Below, one piece after another: positions 47,376 to 57,513 of a stretch of DNA of 64,000 bases. Under the pieces are notes generated by a model, which was given only the letters and a program-made list of their open reading frames with translations, was not told where the DNA came from and ran no database searches. Position 1 is the first letter of the stretch. Every line of letters starts with the position of its first letter. Origin of the DNA: Burkholderia ubonensis subsp. mesacidophila (GTDB lineage: Bacteria > Pseudomonadota > Gammaproteobacteria > Burkholderiales > Burkholderiaceae); assembly GCF_002097715.1 (NCBI RefSeq), contig NZ_CP020737.1, positions 868,001-932,000 on the forward strand, read 5' to 3'. A program made the translations under genes and the position numbers.

Positions 47376-47877
47376 CGCCGAGGCGCTATACCGCGTCCTG
47401 CTGGACCAGATCCGCGATGCGTACGGCGCGGCCTTCGCCGATGCGGGCGGCCCCCGGCTCGCCGGCATCTACAGCGGCGGCGCGTGGCTGGCCGAGCGGC
47501 TCGCGCGCGATCTCGGCGCGCCCGGCTTCGGCGTGGTGAACGTCGCGCTGCACCGCGACGACTACGCGAAGAAGGGGCTGCACAGCCAGGCGAGCCCGAC
47601 CTCGCTGCCGTTCGACGTCGACGGCGCGCGCATCGTGCTCGTCGACGACGTGCTGTACACGGGGCGCACCGTCCGCGCGGCGCTCAACGAACTGTTCGAC
47701 TACGGCCGTCCGGCCGCGGTCGAGCTGGCGGTGCTGGCGGACCGCGGCGGCCGCGAGCTGCCGGTCGCCGCGCGTTTCGCCGGCGGCGCGGTCGGCGTGC
47801 CGGCCGACGCGACCCTCGTGCTCGCGCGCGACGACGCGGCGCAGTTCACGCTGCGCGTCGAGGCGCACGGCGGCTGA
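47362..47877 (+). CDS. pyrR: PyrR bifunctional regulator/uracil phosphoribosyltransferase
   Basis: 171 residues from the ATG at 47362 inside the ruvX end. PRPP-binding motif [46 protein letters not shown], and the RDDYAKK dimer/flap region. In Gram-positives it binds pyr mRNA; in proteobacteria its regulatory role is less clear, while UPRTase activity is likely. It stands directly before pyrB, as usual in beta/gamma-proteobacteria. Confidence 0.95.
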   Translation: MSTIDAEALYRVLLDQIRDAYGAAFADAGGPRLAGIYSGGAWLAERLARDLGAPGFGVVNVALHRDDYAKKGLHSQASPTSLPFDVDGARIVLVDDVLYTGRTVRAALNELFDYGRPAAVELAVLADRGGRELPVAARFAGGAVGVPADATLVLARDDAAQFTLRVEAHGG

Positions 47878-47950
47878 GCGCCCCGAACCAGGATCCCGGG
47901 CCGGCGGTTCGCGCCGCGGCCCGTTTGCATACGTTGGACTCACGCACATC

Positions 47951-48982
47951 ATGACCACCGACACGACTGGCCGCACCGGCAACCCCGCTGCGGCCGCGAG
48001 CCCCGAGCGATTCCGCTACGGCTTCCTGAAGGGCAACCCGCAGCTCACGAAAAACGGCGAGCTGAAGCACCTGCTGTCGATCGAAGGGCTGCCGCGCTCG
48101 ATCGTCACGCACATCCTCGATACCGCCGAGCAGTTCGTCAGCGTGACGGACCGCGAAGTGAAGAAGGTGCCGCTGCTGCGCGGCAAGTCCGTGTTCAACC
48201 TGTTCTTCGAGAACTCGACGCGCACCCGCACGACCTTCGAGATCGCCGCGACGCGCCTGTCGGCCGACGTGCTGAACCTGAACATCAACGCATCGTCGAC
48301 GAGCAAGGGCGAGTCGCTGCTCGACACGATCAACAACCTGTCGGCGATGCATGCCGACCTGTTCGTCGTGCGCCATGCGTCGAGCGGCGCGCCGTACCTG
48401 ATCGCCGAGCACTGCGCGCCGCACGTGCACGTGATCAACGCCGGCGACGGCCGCCACGCGCACCCGACGCAGGGCCTGCTCGACATGTACACGATCCGAC
48501 ACTACAAGCGCGACTTCACGAAGCTGCGCGTGGCGATCGTCGGCGACATCCTGCATTCGCGCGTCGCGCGCTCTGACATCCATGCGCTGACCACGCTCGG
48601 CGTGCCGGAAGTGCGCGCGATCGGCCCGCGCACGCTGCTGCCGGGCGGGCTCGAGCAGATGGGCGTGAAGGTGTTCCACAACCTCGACGAGGGGCTGAAG
48701 GACGTCGACGTGATCATCATGCTGCGCCTGCAGAACGAGCGGATGAGCGGCGCGCTGCTGCCGTCCGCGCAGGAGTACTTCAAGACCTGGGGGCTGACGC
48801 CCGAGCGCCTCGCGCTTGCCGCGCCGGACGCGATCGTGATGCACCCGGGCCCGATGAACCGCGGCGTCGAGATCGACTCGCAGGTCGCGGACGGCCCGCA
48901 GTCGGTGATCCTCAACCAGGTCACGTTCGGCATCGCCGTGCGGATGGCGGTGATGGGCATCGTCGCCGGCAACAACGACTGA
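47951..48982 (+). CDS. pyrB: Aspartate carbamoyltransferase catalytic subunit
   Basis: 343 residues from the ATG at 47951. Carbamoyl-phosphate motif [19 protein letters not shown], the [13 protein letters not shown] loop, [23 protein letters not shown], and the aspartate domain MLRLQNERM with [11 protein letters not shown]. First committed step of pyrimidine synthesis. With no PyrI gene here, it belongs to the class that pairs with an inactive dihydroorotase-like PyrC', encoded next. Confidence 0.98.
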   Translation: MTTDTTGRTGNPAAAASPERFRYGFLKGNPQLTKNGELKHLLSIEGLPRSIVTHILDTAEQFVSVTDREVKKVPLLRGKSVFNLFFENSTRTRTTFEIAATRLSADVLNLNINASSTSKGESLLDTINNLSAMHADLFVVRHASSGAPYLIAEHCAPHVHVINAGDGRHAHPTQGLLDMYTIRHYKRDFTKLRVAIVGDILHSRVARSDIHALTTLGVPEVRAIGPRTLLPGGLEQMGVKVFHNLDEGLKDVDVIIMLRLQNERMSGALLPSAQEYFKTWGLTPERLALAAPDAIVMHPGPMNRGVEIDSQVADGPQSVILNQVTFGIAVRMAVMGIVAGNND

Positions 48983-49035
48983 GCCCGCGCGCCACGCCCC
49001 CCCTTACACGCATTCAACGCATTCACAGACAGCGC

Positions 49036-50313
49036 ATGAAGATTCATATCAAAGGCGGCACGCTGATCGACCCGGTCGCCGGCACCGAACGGCAGGCCGA
49101 CGTATTCGTCGCGGCCGGCAAGATCGCCGCGGTCGGCACGGCGCCAGCCGATTTCAACGCCGCGAAGACGATCGACGCAACGGGCATGATCGTCGCGCCG
49201 GGCCTCGTCGACCTGTGCGCGCGGCTGCGCGAGCCCGGCTACGAGCACAAGGCGACGCTTGCATCGGAGATGGCCGCGGCCGTCGCCGGCGGCGTGACGA
49301 GCCTCGTGTGCCCGCCGGACACCGACCCCGTGCTCGACGAGCCGGGCCTCGTCGAGATGCTCAGGTACCGTGCGAGCAACCTGCGCCAGGCGAACGTCTA
49401 TCCGCTCGGCGCGCTGACGGTCGGCCTCAAGGGCGAGGTGATCACCGAGATGGTCGCGCTGACCGAATCGGGCTGCGTCGGCTTCACGCACGCCAACGTG
49501 CCGGTGCGCGACACGCAGGTGCTGCTGCGCGCACTGCAGTATGCGAGCACCTACGGTTTCACCACGTGGCTGCGCCCGCTCGACGCGTTCATCGGCCGTG
49601 GCGGCGTGGCCGCGAGCGGCCCGCTCGCGTCGCGGCTCGGGCTGTCCGGCGTGCCGGTCGCGGCCGAGACGATCGCGCTGCACACGATCTTCGAGCTGAT
49701 GCGCGTGACGGGCGCGCGCGTGCACCTCGCGCGGCTGTCGTCGGCGGCCGGCCTCGCGCTCGTACGTGAGGCGAAGGCGGAAGGGCTGCCGGTGACCTGC
49801 GACGTCAGCGCGAACCACATCCACCTGATCGACGTCGACATCGGCTATTTCGATTCGCAGTTCCGCCTCGATCCGCCGCTGCGCAGCGAACGCGACCGCG
49901 AGGCGATCCGCGTGGCGCTTGCCGACGGCACGATCGACGCGATCTGCTCCGACCATACGCCCGTCGACGACGACGAGAAGCTGCTGCCATTCGGCGAGGC
50001 GACGCCCGGCGCGACCGGCCTCGAGCTGCTGCTGTCGCTGACGGTGAAGTGGGCCGACGAGACGGGCACGCCGCTCGCGCAGGCGCTCAGGCGCATCACG
50101 TCCGCGCCTGCCGACGTGCTGAAGCTGCCGGCGGCAGGCCGCGTGACCGAAGGCGGCGCGGCCGACCTGTGCGTGTTCGATCCGCGCGCGCACTGGCGCG
50201 TCGAGCCGCGCGGGCTGAAGAGCCAGGGCCACAACTCGCCGTTCCTCGGCTATGAACTGCCGGCCCGCGTGCGCGCGACGCTCGTCGCCGGGCAGGTCGC
50301 GTTCGAGAACTGA
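49036..50313 (+). CDS. pyrC': Dihydroorotase-like PyrC' (non-catalytic ATCase partner)
   Basis: 425 residues from the ATG at 49036. Amidohydrolase fold, but the metal-binding D-x-H-x-H-x-R motif reads DLCARLREPG (C61 and R63 in place of both His), so the binuclear zinc site cannot form in the usual way. Other parts remain recognisable (HANVPVRDTQVLL, SDHTPVDDDEKLLPFGEATPGATGLE). This matches the PyrC' proteins that stabilise PyrB as a dodecamer in pseudomonads. A true dihydroorotase must be elsewhere. Confidence 0.92.
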   Translation: MKIHIKGGTLIDPVAGTERQADVFVAAGKIAAVGTAPADFNAAKTIDATGMIVAPGLVDLCARLREPGYEHKATLASEMAAAVAGGVTSLVCPPDTDPVLDEPGLVEMLRYRASNLRQANVYPLGALTVGLKGEVITEMVALTESGCVGFTHANVPVRDTQVLLRALQYASTYGFTTWLRPLDAFIGRGGVAASGPLASRLGLSGVPVAAETIALHTIFELMRVTGARVHLARLSSAAGLALVREAKAEGLPVTCDVSANHIHLIDVDIGYFDSQFRLDPPLRSERDREAIRVALADGTIDAICSDHTPVDDDEKLLPFGEATPGATGLELLLSLTVKWADETGTPLAQALRRITSAPADVLKLPAAGRVTEGGAADLCVFDPRAHWRVEPRGLKSQGHNSPFLGYELPARVRATLVAGQVAFEN

Positions 50314-50330
50314 ATCGCCGGACCCGCGCC

Positions 50331-51188
50331 ATGACAGCCCTTCGGAAGTTGCGTCTTGTCTTTCACCTGCTGCGCGGCATGGCGATCGTCGCGCTGCGCT
50401 TTCCGCGCCTCGCGCCCGCGCAACGCGTCGAGATGACCCGGCGCTGGTCGGTCAAGCTGCTGCGGATCTGCGGGATGCGTCTCGTGGTCCACAACGACGG
50501 CGCGCGCCTTGACGCGCGCGCGCTTGTCGTCGGCAACCACGTGTCGTGGCTCGACATCTACACGATCAACGCGTGGCGGCCGACGCCGTTCGTGTCGAAG
50601 GCCGAGGTGCGCCAGTGGCCGGTCGTCGGCTGGCTCGCGGCGCAGCTCGACACCGTGTTCCTGCAGCGCGAGAAGCGTACCGAGGCGATGCGGATCATGC
50701 ACGAGATGGCCGAGCGCCTGCGCAACGGCGGGTTGATGTGCGTGTTCCCGGAAGGGACGACGTCCGACGGGCAGGGGCTGCTGCCGTTCCACGCGAACCT
50801 GTTCCAGGCCGCGGTGTCCGCCGGCTGCGCGGTGCAGCCGGTCTGCCTGATGTACGAGGATGCGCAGGGGCGCCAGTCCGTCGCGCCGGCGTACATCGGC
50901 GAGCTGTCGCTCGGCAAGTCGCTCGACTTGGTGCTGAACGGCGGCCCGCTCGTCGCGCACCTGTACGTGTGCGATCCGATCGAGCCGGGCGGCGACCGGC
51001 GCGCGACGTCCGCCGCAGCCCGCGAGTCGATCGCGGCGGCGCTCGAAACGATGCAGGCCCGCGTCGGCCGGCCCACGGCCGAGGTGCTCGAGCAGCTAGC
51101 CCGGGATGCCTACCCGGCGACCGAACTCGGCGCCGGCGCGGCCGCCGACGGTCCGGCCGACGAGCCGGTGCCCGGCCGCGAAGGCTAG
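50331..51188 (+). CDS. plsC: 1-acyl-sn-glycerol-3-phosphate acyltransferase
   Basis: 285 residues from the ATG at 50331, 17 bp after pyrC'. PlsC motifs: VVGNHVSWLDIYTIN (NHxxxxD), the KAEVRQWPVVGWLAAQLDTVFLQRE region, and MCVFPEGTTSDGQGLLPFHANLFQAA (FPEGT). It adds the second acyl chain to make phosphatidic acid at the inner membrane. A C-terminal tail of about 30 residues is low-complexity. Probably cotranscribed with the pyr genes. Confidence 0.92.
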   Translation: MTALRKLRLVFHLLRGMAIVALRFPRLAPAQRVEMTRRWSVKLLRICGMRLVVHNDGARLDARALVVGNHVSWLDIYTINAWRPTPFVSKAEVRQWPVVGWLAAQLDTVFLQREKRTEAMRIMHEMAERLRNGGLMCVFPEGTTSDGQGLLPFHANLFQAAVSAGCAVQPVCLMYEDAQGRQSVAPAYIGELSLGKSLDLVLNGGPLVAHLYVCDPIEPGGDRRATSAAARESIAAALETMQARVGRPTAEVLEQLARDAYPATELGAGAAADGPADEPVPGREG

Positions 51189-51239
51189 GGCCGGCTGCCC
51201 GCGTATGCGGGCAGCCGGCCCACCCGTGCGCTCATTGCT

Positions 51240-52076
51240 TCACTCTCCGGGCGTGCGGCACGCTTCGCATTGCACCTGCGTGACCGTGCGCTCGGCCGGA
51301 TCGGCCGTCAGGCGCACGGCCGACAGCTGATTTCCCCATACGCACCCCGAATCGAGCGCGATGACGTTGTCGCGCAGCATCAGGCCGAGCGCGGCCCAGT
51401 GTCCGAACACGACCGTCACGTCTTCGGTGCGGCGGCCGGGCACGTCGAACCACGGCAGGTAGCCGGGCGGCGCGCTGGCGGGGCCGCCGCTCGTGCGGAA
51501 TTCCATCGCGCCGTCCGGCGTGCAGAAGCGGATGCGCGTGAACGCGTTGAACGCGACGCGCATCCGGTCGCGTTTTTTCAGGTTCGGATGCCACTGGTTC
51601 GGATCGTTGCCGTACAGGTGCTGCAGCGTGTCGCGCCAGTCCGGTGCGCGCAGCGCGCGCTGCAGTTCGTCGGCGAGCTCCAGCGCGAGCGTGACGTCCC
51701 ATTGCGGCAGGACGCCCGCATGGACGAGCAGCATCCCGTGCTCGACATGCGCGAACGGGAGATGGCGGACCCATTCCAGCAATGCCTCGGCGTCCGGCGC
51801 GTCGAGGATCTCGCCGATCGTGTCGCCCGGGCGCTCGGTGCGGATGCCCGCCGCGACCGAGAGCAGGTGGAGGTCATGGTTGCCGAGGACGACGGTGGCG
51901 CGCGGGCCGAGGTCGACGAGCGCGCGCAGGGCGGCGAGGGAGCCCGGGCCGCGGTTGACGACGTCGCCGGCAATCCAGAACGGGGTGTCGGGCGGGGCGG
52001 CAAGCTTTTCCGTCAGTGAGAGGAAAGCCGAATGACAGCCTTGGATGTCGCCGATGGCGATGGGAGGAGGGGGCAT
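51240..52076 (-). CDS. apaH: Symmetrical bis(5'-nucleosyl)-tetraphosphatase
   Basis: 278 residues from the ATG at 52076; a longer frame to 52157 lacks family sequence. Metallophosphatase motifs IAIGDIQGCHSAF, FWIAGDVVNRGPGS, TVVLGNHDLHLL and LLVHAGVLPQWDVT. It splits Ap4A to two ADP in the cytoplasm. In many Burkholderia it marks the left border of the O-antigen locus, with rmlB divergent, as here. Confidence 0.96.
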   Translation of the reverse strand: MPPPPIAIGDIQGCHSAFLSLTEKLAAPPDTPFWIAGDVVNRGPGSLAALRALVDLGPRATVVLGNHDLHLLSVAAGIRTERPGDTIGEILDAPDAEALLEWVRHLPFAHVEHGMLLVHAGVLPQWDVTLALELADELQRALRAPDWRDTLQHLYGNDPNQWHPNLKKRDRMRVAFNAFTRIRFCTPDGAMEFRTSGGPASAPPGYLPWFDVPGRRTEDVTVVFGHWAALGLMLRDNVIALDSGCVWGNQLSAVRLTADPAERTVTQVQCEACRTPGE

Positions 52077-52411
52077 GGGGGCGGGTGGTTGCAAAGCTGG
52101 GCGGTTCGGTAGAAAAGAGAACTCTACAACGGGTGTGCAATCTTCACACCACTTCAACCATTTGATCTGACAGAATTTTTCCCGATGATGCAGGGCCGGA
52201 GCGCTGTATCAAGTTGGTTGAGGCATGGTTATTGCTGTGCATGATTTCCTGTAGTTGTCGCTTGCCTCGCAAAAAATTAGCATTTCATGACTTTGACGAT
52301 CATGGCGACCGGGTAAAATCCGGGCCTGACGTGGCCCGGGCGTTGCCACTTGCGATATGCCATGCGGCAAGCGCCCGGCTGGGCATAGCGCACATTTCTA
52401 GAGGGAGTCTC
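52077..52411. promoter_or_regulatory. apaH-rmlB intergenic region with rml promoter
   Basis: 335 bp. A promoter-like TTGACG (52293-52298) and TAAAAT (52314-52319) pair with a 15-bp spacer lies about 95 bp before rmlB. The rest shows no gene. Confidence 0.45.
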
Positions 52412-53473
52412 ATGATCCTGGTTACGGGCGGTGCGGGGTTTATTGGCGCCAACTTCGTTCTTGACTGGCTGCACCACAACGACGAACCCGTGCTCAACGT
52501 CGACAAGCTGACCTATGCGGGCAATCTGCGCACGCTGCAGTCGCTGGAGGGTAATGCGAAGCACGTATTCGCGCGCGTCGACATTTGCGATCGCGCTGCG
52601 CTTGATGCGCTGTTTGCAGAGCACCAGCCGCGCGCCGTCGTGCACTTCGCCGCCGAAAGCCATGTCGACCGCTCGATCCACGGTCCCGCCGATTTCGTGC
52701 AGACCAATGTCGTCGGCACGTTCACGCTGCTCGAGGCGGCGCGCGCGCACTGGAGCGGTCTGGGCGATGCCGACAAGGCCGGATTCCGCTTCCTGCACGT
52801 GTCGACCGACGAGGTATTCGGCTCGCTGTCCGCGACCGATCCGCAATTCTCCGAAACGACGCCGTACGCGCCGAACAGCCCGTATTCCGCGACGAAGGCC
52901 GGCTCCGACCATCTCGTGCGCGCCTATCACCATACGTACGGCCTGCCGACGCTGACCACGAACTGCTCGAACAACTACGGCCCTTATCAGTTTCCCGAGA
53001 AGCTGATTCCGCTGATGATTGCGAACGCGCTCGCGGGCAAGCCGCTGCCGATCTACGGCGACGGCCAGAACGTGCGTGACTGGCTGTACGTCGGAGACCA
53101 CTGCAGCGCGATCCGCGAGGTGCTCGCGCGCGGCGTGCCGGGCGAGACGTACAACATCGGCGGCTGGAACGAGAAGAAGAACCTCGACGTCGTGCACACG
53201 CTGTGCGACCTGCTCGACAACGCGCGGCCGAAGGCGGCGGGCTCCTATCGCGACCAGATCACCTACGTGAAGGATCGTCCCGGTCACGACCGCCGCTACG
53301 CGATCGACGCGCGCAAGCTCGAGCGTGAACTGGGCTGGAAGCCGGCGGAGACGTTCGAGACGGGGCTGGCGAAGACCGTACGCTGGTATCTCGACAATCA
53401 GGCGTGGGTGGACGACGTCGTGTCGGGCGAATATCGCAACTGGGTCGAGACGAATTACGCGCAACGCACTTGA
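52412..53473 (+). CDS. rmlB: dTDP-glucose 4,6-dehydratase
   Basis: 353 residues from the ATG at 52412 (GAGGGAGTCTC upstream). Extended SDR: NAD motif [15 protein letters not shown], the [11 protein letters not shown] threonine/aspartate-glutamate active site, and [22 protein letters not shown] with the catalytic Tyr-x3-Lys. It makes dTDP-4-keto-6-deoxyglucose for L-rhamnose. First gene of the O-antigen cluster. Confidence 0.98.
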   Translation: MILVTGGAGFIGANFVLDWLHHNDEPVLNVDKLTYAGNLRTLQSLEGNAKHVFARVDICDRAALDALFAEHQPRAVVHFAAESHVDRSIHGPADFVQTNVVGTFTLLEAARAHWSGLGDADKAGFRFLHVSTDEVFGSLSATDPQFSETTPYAPNSPYSATKAGSDHLVRAYHHTYGLPTLTTNCSNNYGPYQFPEKLIPLMIANALAGKPLPIYGDGQNVRDWLYVGDHCSAIREVLARGVPGETYNIGGWNEKKNLDVVHTLCDLLDNARPKAAGSYRDQITYVKDRPGHDRRYAIDARKLERELGWKPAETFETGLAKTVRWYLDNQAWVDDVVSGEYRNWVETNYAQRT

Positions 53474-53484
53474 GGGCATGGTCG

Positions 53485-54378
53485 ATGGCACGTAAAGGCA
53501 TCATTCTCGCGGGCGGCTCCGGCACGCGACTGTATCCGATCACGCATGTCGTATCGAAGCAGCTCCTGCCGGTCTACGACAAGCCGATGATCTACTATCC
53601 GCTGTCCACGCTGATGGTGGCGGGGATCCGCGACGTACTCATCATTTCGACGCCGCAGGATACGCCGCGCTTCGAGGCGATGCTCGGCGACGGCAGCCAG
53701 TGGGGGATGAATATCCGCTACGCGGTGCAGCCGTCACCGGACGGGCTCGCGCAGGCGTTCATCATCGGCAGGGATTTCGTCGGCAACGATCCGTCGGCGT
53801 TGATTCTCGGCGACAACATCTTCTACGGGCACGATCTCGCGAAGCAGCTGGAGCGTGCGAACGCGAAGGAGTCGGGCGCGACGGTGTTCGCGTATCACGT
53901 GAACGATCCCGAGCGTTACGGCGTCGTCGAATTCGACAAGGAATTTCACGCGCTGTCGATCGAGGAAAAGCCGGTCGTGCCGCGCTCGAACTATGCGGTG
54001 ACGGGCCTGTACTTCTACGACAACCGGGTGTGCGACATCGCCGCCGATATCCAGCCGTCCGCGCGCGGCGAGTTCGAGATCACCGACGTGAATTCGCGCT
54101 ATCTCGCCGACGGCAAGCTCGACGTCGAGATCATGGGGCGCGGCTATGCATGGCTCGATACCGGCACGCACGATTCGCTGATCGATGCCGCGACGTTCAT
54201 CGCAACGTTGCAGAAGCGGCAGGGGCTCGTCGTTGCCTGCCCCGAGGAGATCGCGTATCGCAGGCAGTGGATCGACGCGGATCAGTTGCGCAAGCTTGCG
54301 GTGCCGCTCGCAAAGAACAGCTACGGGCGCTATCTCGAACACATTCTTTCGGACCAGGTCGCATGGCAATCCAAGTAA
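53485..54378 (+). CDS. rmlA: Glucose-1-phosphate thymidylyltransferase
   Basis: 297 residues from the ATG at 53485, 11 bp after rmlB. Signature [44 protein letters not shown], then DNIFYGHDL and the [17 protein letters not shown] region. It activates glucose-1-phosphate to dTDP-glucose, the first step of dTDP-rhamnose synthesis, and is usually feedback-inhibited by dTDP-rhamnose. It overlaps rmlC by 16 bp. Confidence 0.98.
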   Translation: MARKGIILAGGSGTRLYPITHVVSKQLLPVYDKPMIYYPLSTLMVAGIRDVLIISTPQDTPRFEAMLGDGSQWGMNIRYAVQPSPDGLAQAFIIGRDFVGNDPSALILGDNIFYGHDLAKQLERANAKESGATVFAYHVNDPERYGVVEFDKEFHALSIEEKPVVPRSNYAVTGLYFYDNRVCDIAADIQPSARGEFEITDVNSRYLADGKLDVEIMGRGYAWLDTGTHDSLIDAATFIATLQKRQGLVVACPEEIAYRRQWIDADQLRKLAVPLAKNSYGRYLEHILSDQVAWQSK

Positions 54379-54914
54379 CCGCGACGGCGCTGCCGGAAGT
54401 CAAGATCATCGAGCCGAAGGTATTCGGCGACGCGCGTGGGTATTTCTACGAAAGCTTCAACGCGCGCGAGTTCGCGGAGCAAGTCGCTCCGGGCGTCGAG
54501 TTCGTGCAGGACAATCACTCGAGATCGGAGAGGGGGGTGCTTCGCGGTCTTCACTATCAAATCCGGCATGCGCAGGGAAAGCTGGTTCGCGTCATCCAGG
54601 GTGAAGTGTTTGACGTCGCGGTCGATATTCGCAAGCGTTCACCGACCTTCGGCAAATGGGTAGGGTTGCACCTGTCCGCGGACAACCACAGGCAGCTTTG
54701 GGTGCCGGCAGGCTTCGCACATGGATTTCTGACACTTACGGCCTCTTGCGAGTTTCTGTACAAGACGACGGACTTTTGGTATCCGGAATACGAGCGCTGT
54801 CTGCAATGGAATGACCCCGATGTAGGCATCACATGGCCTCTCGACACGCCACCTGTTCTTGCCGTCAAGGATGCGGCGGGTGTGCGGTTGGTTGACGCGG
54901 AGGTGTATGCATGA
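54363..54914 (+). CDS. rmlC: dTDP-4-dehydrorhamnose 3,5-epimerase
   Basis: 183 residues from the ATG at 54363, inside the end of rmlA. Cupin-type fold: [36 protein letters not shown] with the catalytic His, [32 protein letters not shown], and the tyrosine in [13 protein letters not shown]. It epimerises the 4-keto sugar at C3 and C5. Overlaps rmlD by ATGA. Confidence 0.97.
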   Translation: MAIQVTATALPEVKIIEPKVFGDARGYFYESFNAREFAEQVAPGVEFVQDNHSRSERGVLRGLHYQIRHAQGKLVRVIQGEVFDVAVDIRKRSPTFGKWVGLHLSADNHRQLWVPAGFAHGFLTLTASCEFLYKTTDFWYPEYERCLQWNDPDVGITWPLDTPPVLAVKDAAGVRLVDAEVYA

Positions 54915-55819
54915 GGATCCTGCTGATCGGAAAGCGTGGGCAACTGGGCTGGGAACTGCAACGATCGCTGCTGCCGTTGGGTGAGGTGTTCGCAGTTGAT
55001 CGGCAGACTCTTGATTTGAGTTCCCCATTGACGATCGGGCCGGCGATCGCGGCGATTCGTCCCGACGTGATCGTCAACGCGGCGGCATACACCGCGGTCG
55101 ACGACGCGGAAACGCATCACGAGTTGGCGGCAACGGTCAATGCAGCCGCGGTGGGTGAACTGGCTATTGCGGCAAGGACGCTGAACGCATTGTTGCTGCA
55201 CTATTCCACGGACTATGTCTTTGATGGTCTGGCGGAAGTGCCCTATCGAGAGGACGTTCGGCCGGACCCGCAAACGGCCTATGGGCGAAGCAAGCTTGCA
55301 GGCGAGCAGGCCATCGCCGATGCCGGCGCTGACTGGCTCGTGTTCAGGACCTCGTGGGTTTACGGCACCAGTGGGCGCAATTTTCTGCGAGCGATCGCGA
55401 AAGCGGCGTGCGAGCAAGAAATATTGCGTGTCGTTGCCGACCAGCATGGCACGCCTACAGCGGTACGCGTTCTTGGCGACCTGAGTGTACAGGCGCTGCG
55501 AACTGTCATTCAGTTGCGCAGTAGCGGCGACCTGTCAAAGCTCGGGCTGTACCATCTGACATTGCGAGGCGAAACGACCTGGCACGGATTCGCACAGGCG
55601 ATCGTCAGTGGAATGAGGGCGCGGGGTGTTCACGACTTGCGCGCAACCCGCGTTGACGAGATCACTTCGTCAGACCTGACGAGAGCGGCGCGGCGACCAG
55701 CGTATTCGGTTCTCGACTGTAGCCGGTTCGATGCTGCGTTCGAACTCGCTCGACCCTCCTGGGATCAGGCGCTTGGGCTCGTGCTGGATGACATGTTTCG
55801 CGGTAGCGCGGCGAACTGA
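54911..55819 (+). CDS. rmlD: dTDP-4-dehydrorhamnose reductase
   Basis: 302 residues from the ATG at 54911. Short-chain reductase: [20 protein letters not shown] (NADPH site), VIVNAAAYTAVDDAETHHELAATVN, and LLHYSTDYVFDGLAEVPYREDVRPDPQTAYGRSKLAGEQAI with Tyr-x3-Lys. It completes dTDP-L-rhamnose. Codon use and GC content fall from here on, compared with rmlBA. Confidence 0.97.
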   Translation: MRILLIGKRGQLGWELQRSLLPLGEVFAVDRQTLDLSSPLTIGPAIAAIRPDVIVNAAAYTAVDDAETHHELAATVNAAAVGELAIAARTLNALLLHYSTDYVFDGLAEVPYREDVRPDPQTAYGRSKLAGEQAIADAGADWLVFRTSWVYGTSGRNFLRAIAKAACEQEILRVVADQHGTPTAVRVLGDLSVQALRTVIQLRSSGDLSKLGLYHLTLRGETTWHGFAQAIVSGMRARGVHDLRATRVDEITSSDLTRAARRPAYSVLDCSRFDAAFELARPSWDQALGLVLDDMFRGSAAN

Positions 55820-56097
55820 TCGAGTCTGGTACTGAAAAATCCTCTTTCACCCGTTGCAATTCGTAGCACTCCCTACGGGGCGCACGTGGCAAAAGTGTGT
55901 CTAGAATCCGAGGGGGCAATATTCAGGGGCGGCGTCATACGCTAAAATTTGTTCACAACAGTCTCAGATAGTGCCCCATTTTTAAGGGTGTACAGGATTG
56001 TCCCGCTTCGATCAGCAAGCACTGATCCGGGCGTAGCCGCAGGGGCGGCGCAGGATGATCGACAACCTTTCAGTAAAGTTTGTGCAGCGAGGAATTT
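55820..56097. other. rmlD-manC gap
   Basis: 278 bp, AT-richer than flanks, no gene and no clear terminator. A possible internal promoter lies near a CTAAAATT at about 55943. Transcription may run through from rmlD. Confidence 0.4.
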
Positions 56098-57513
56098 GTG
56101 AGTTTAATCCCGATCATCCTGTGTGGCGGTGCTGGTTCGCGGTTGTGGCCGGTGTCGCGAGAAATGCATCCCAAGCCCTTCATTCGCCTTTCTGACGGGC
56201 AGAGTCTCCTGCAGAAGGCTTTCCTTCGCGCGACTGGCTTGCCGGGCGTCGAGCAGGTCCTCACGGTGACGAACCGGGACCTGTACTTCAAGGCGGAAGA
56301 CGAATTTCGGGAGGTCAATACAGGCAACGTTGCAACGTCGTTCATCTGTGAGCCGTTCGGCCGCAATACGGCGGCAGCAATTGCTGCGGCGGCCTCGCAC
56401 ATAGCACAGGTGTCCGGCCCTGACGCAACGATGCTTGTTTTGGCTGCGGACCACTTGATCTCCGATCAGGACGCATTCGCCAAGGCCGTCGACGAGGCCG
56501 TCAAGTTGGCCGAGCAGGGCAAGATCGTCACGTTTGGTATCCGTCCCGAAACGCCCGAAACCGGGTATGGCTACATCGAAGCCGACGGTAACAAGGTGTT
56601 GCGGTTTGTCGAGAAGCCGGCACTTGCAACAGCTCGAGAATACGTGGAATCCGGACGGTTCCTCTGGAACTCGGGGCTCTTCTGTTTTACGGCCGGCGCC
56701 ATGTTGCGCGAACTGGAAGCGCATTGTCCGGAGATCTTGCGGGCCACTCAGGCGTGCATCGAGGCGTCCCGTATTTCGGAAGGACACGGCTGGACACAGG
56801 TTCAACTGGAACCCAAGCGCTTTGGTGCCGTACCGGATGACTCCATTGACTATGCGGTCATGGAAAAATCGACAAACGTTGCTGTCGTCCCGTGCACGAT
56901 CGGGTGGAGCGACATCGGATCGTGGGCCGCCATTAGCGAGCTTTGCAAGCCGGACGGCAACGGCAATCGGGTTGAGGGCGAAGCGTTGCTGCACGATGTC
57001 GGAAATTGCTACCTGATGAGCAACGACAGAATTATCGGCGCGGTTGGCGTTGATAATCTGATCGTGATCGATACGCCGGACGCGCTGCTTGTCGTCAACC
57101 GCGATCGGGCGCAGGACGTACGGCACATCTATTCGGAATTGAAGGCGCGCGGTCACGAGGCGCATAAATTGCATCGTACTGTTCATCGTCCGTGGGGGAC
57201 GTATACGGTGCTGGAAGAAGGTGCCCGTTTCAAAATCAAGCGCATCGAGGTCAAGCCTGGCGCAAGCCTGAGCCTGCAGATGCATCACCATCGCAGCGAG
57301 CACTGGATTGTCGTGAGCGGAATGGCGAAAGTCGTGAATGGTGATCGGGAACTGTTCGTTTCGACGAACGAATCGACGTACATTCCGGCTGGACACAAGC
57401 ATCGTCTCGAAAATCCTGGCGTCGTCGATCTCGTGATGATCGAGGTGCAGAGCGGGGAGTATCTCGGCGAGGACGATATCGTCAGATTCGAGGATGTCTA
57501 TGGGCGTGCTTAA
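56098..57513 (+). CDS. manC: Mannose-1-phosphate guanylyltransferase/mannose-6-phosphate isomerase
   Basis: 471 residues from a GTG at 56098 with GAGG six bases upstream. The N-terminal nucleotidyltransferase has IPIILCGGAGSRLWPVSREMHPKPF and FVEKPALATAREYVESGRFLWNSGLF; the C-terminal cupin isomerase domain has RPWGTYTVLEEGARFKIKRIEVKPGASLSLQMHHHRSEHWIVVSG. It makes GDP-mannose, the precursor of D-mannose, D-rhamnose or related sugars in the O-chain. It overlaps the next gene. Confidence 0.97.
   Translation: MSLIPIILCGGAGSRLWPVSREMHPKPFIRLSDGQSLLQKAFLRATGLPGVEQVLTVTNRDLYFKAEDEFREVNTGNVATSFICEPFGRNTAAAIAAAASHIAQVSGPDATMLVLAADHLISDQDAFAKAVDEAVKLAEQGKIVTFGIRPETPETGYGYIEADGNKVLRFVEKPALATAREYVESGRFLWNSGLFCFTAGAMLRELEAHCPEILRATQACIEASRISEGHGWTQVQLEPKRFGAVPDDSIDYAVMEKSTNVAVVPCTIGWSDIGSWAAISELCKPDGNGNRVEGEALLHDVGNCYLMSNDRIIGAVGVDNLIVIDTPDALLVVNRDRAQDVRHIYSELKARGHEAHKLHRTVHRPWGTYTVLEEGARFKIKRIEVKPGASLSLQMHHHRSEHWIVVSGMAKVVNGDRELFVSTNESTYIPAGHKHRLENPGVVDLVMIEVQSGEYLGEDDIVRFEDVYGRA

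Noticed and set aside
56000..56060. GGGCGTAGCCGCAGGGGCGGC as a possible ops/JUMPstart element before manC
   Set aside because: It does not match the GGCGGTAGC core and lies inside the cluster, not at its head.
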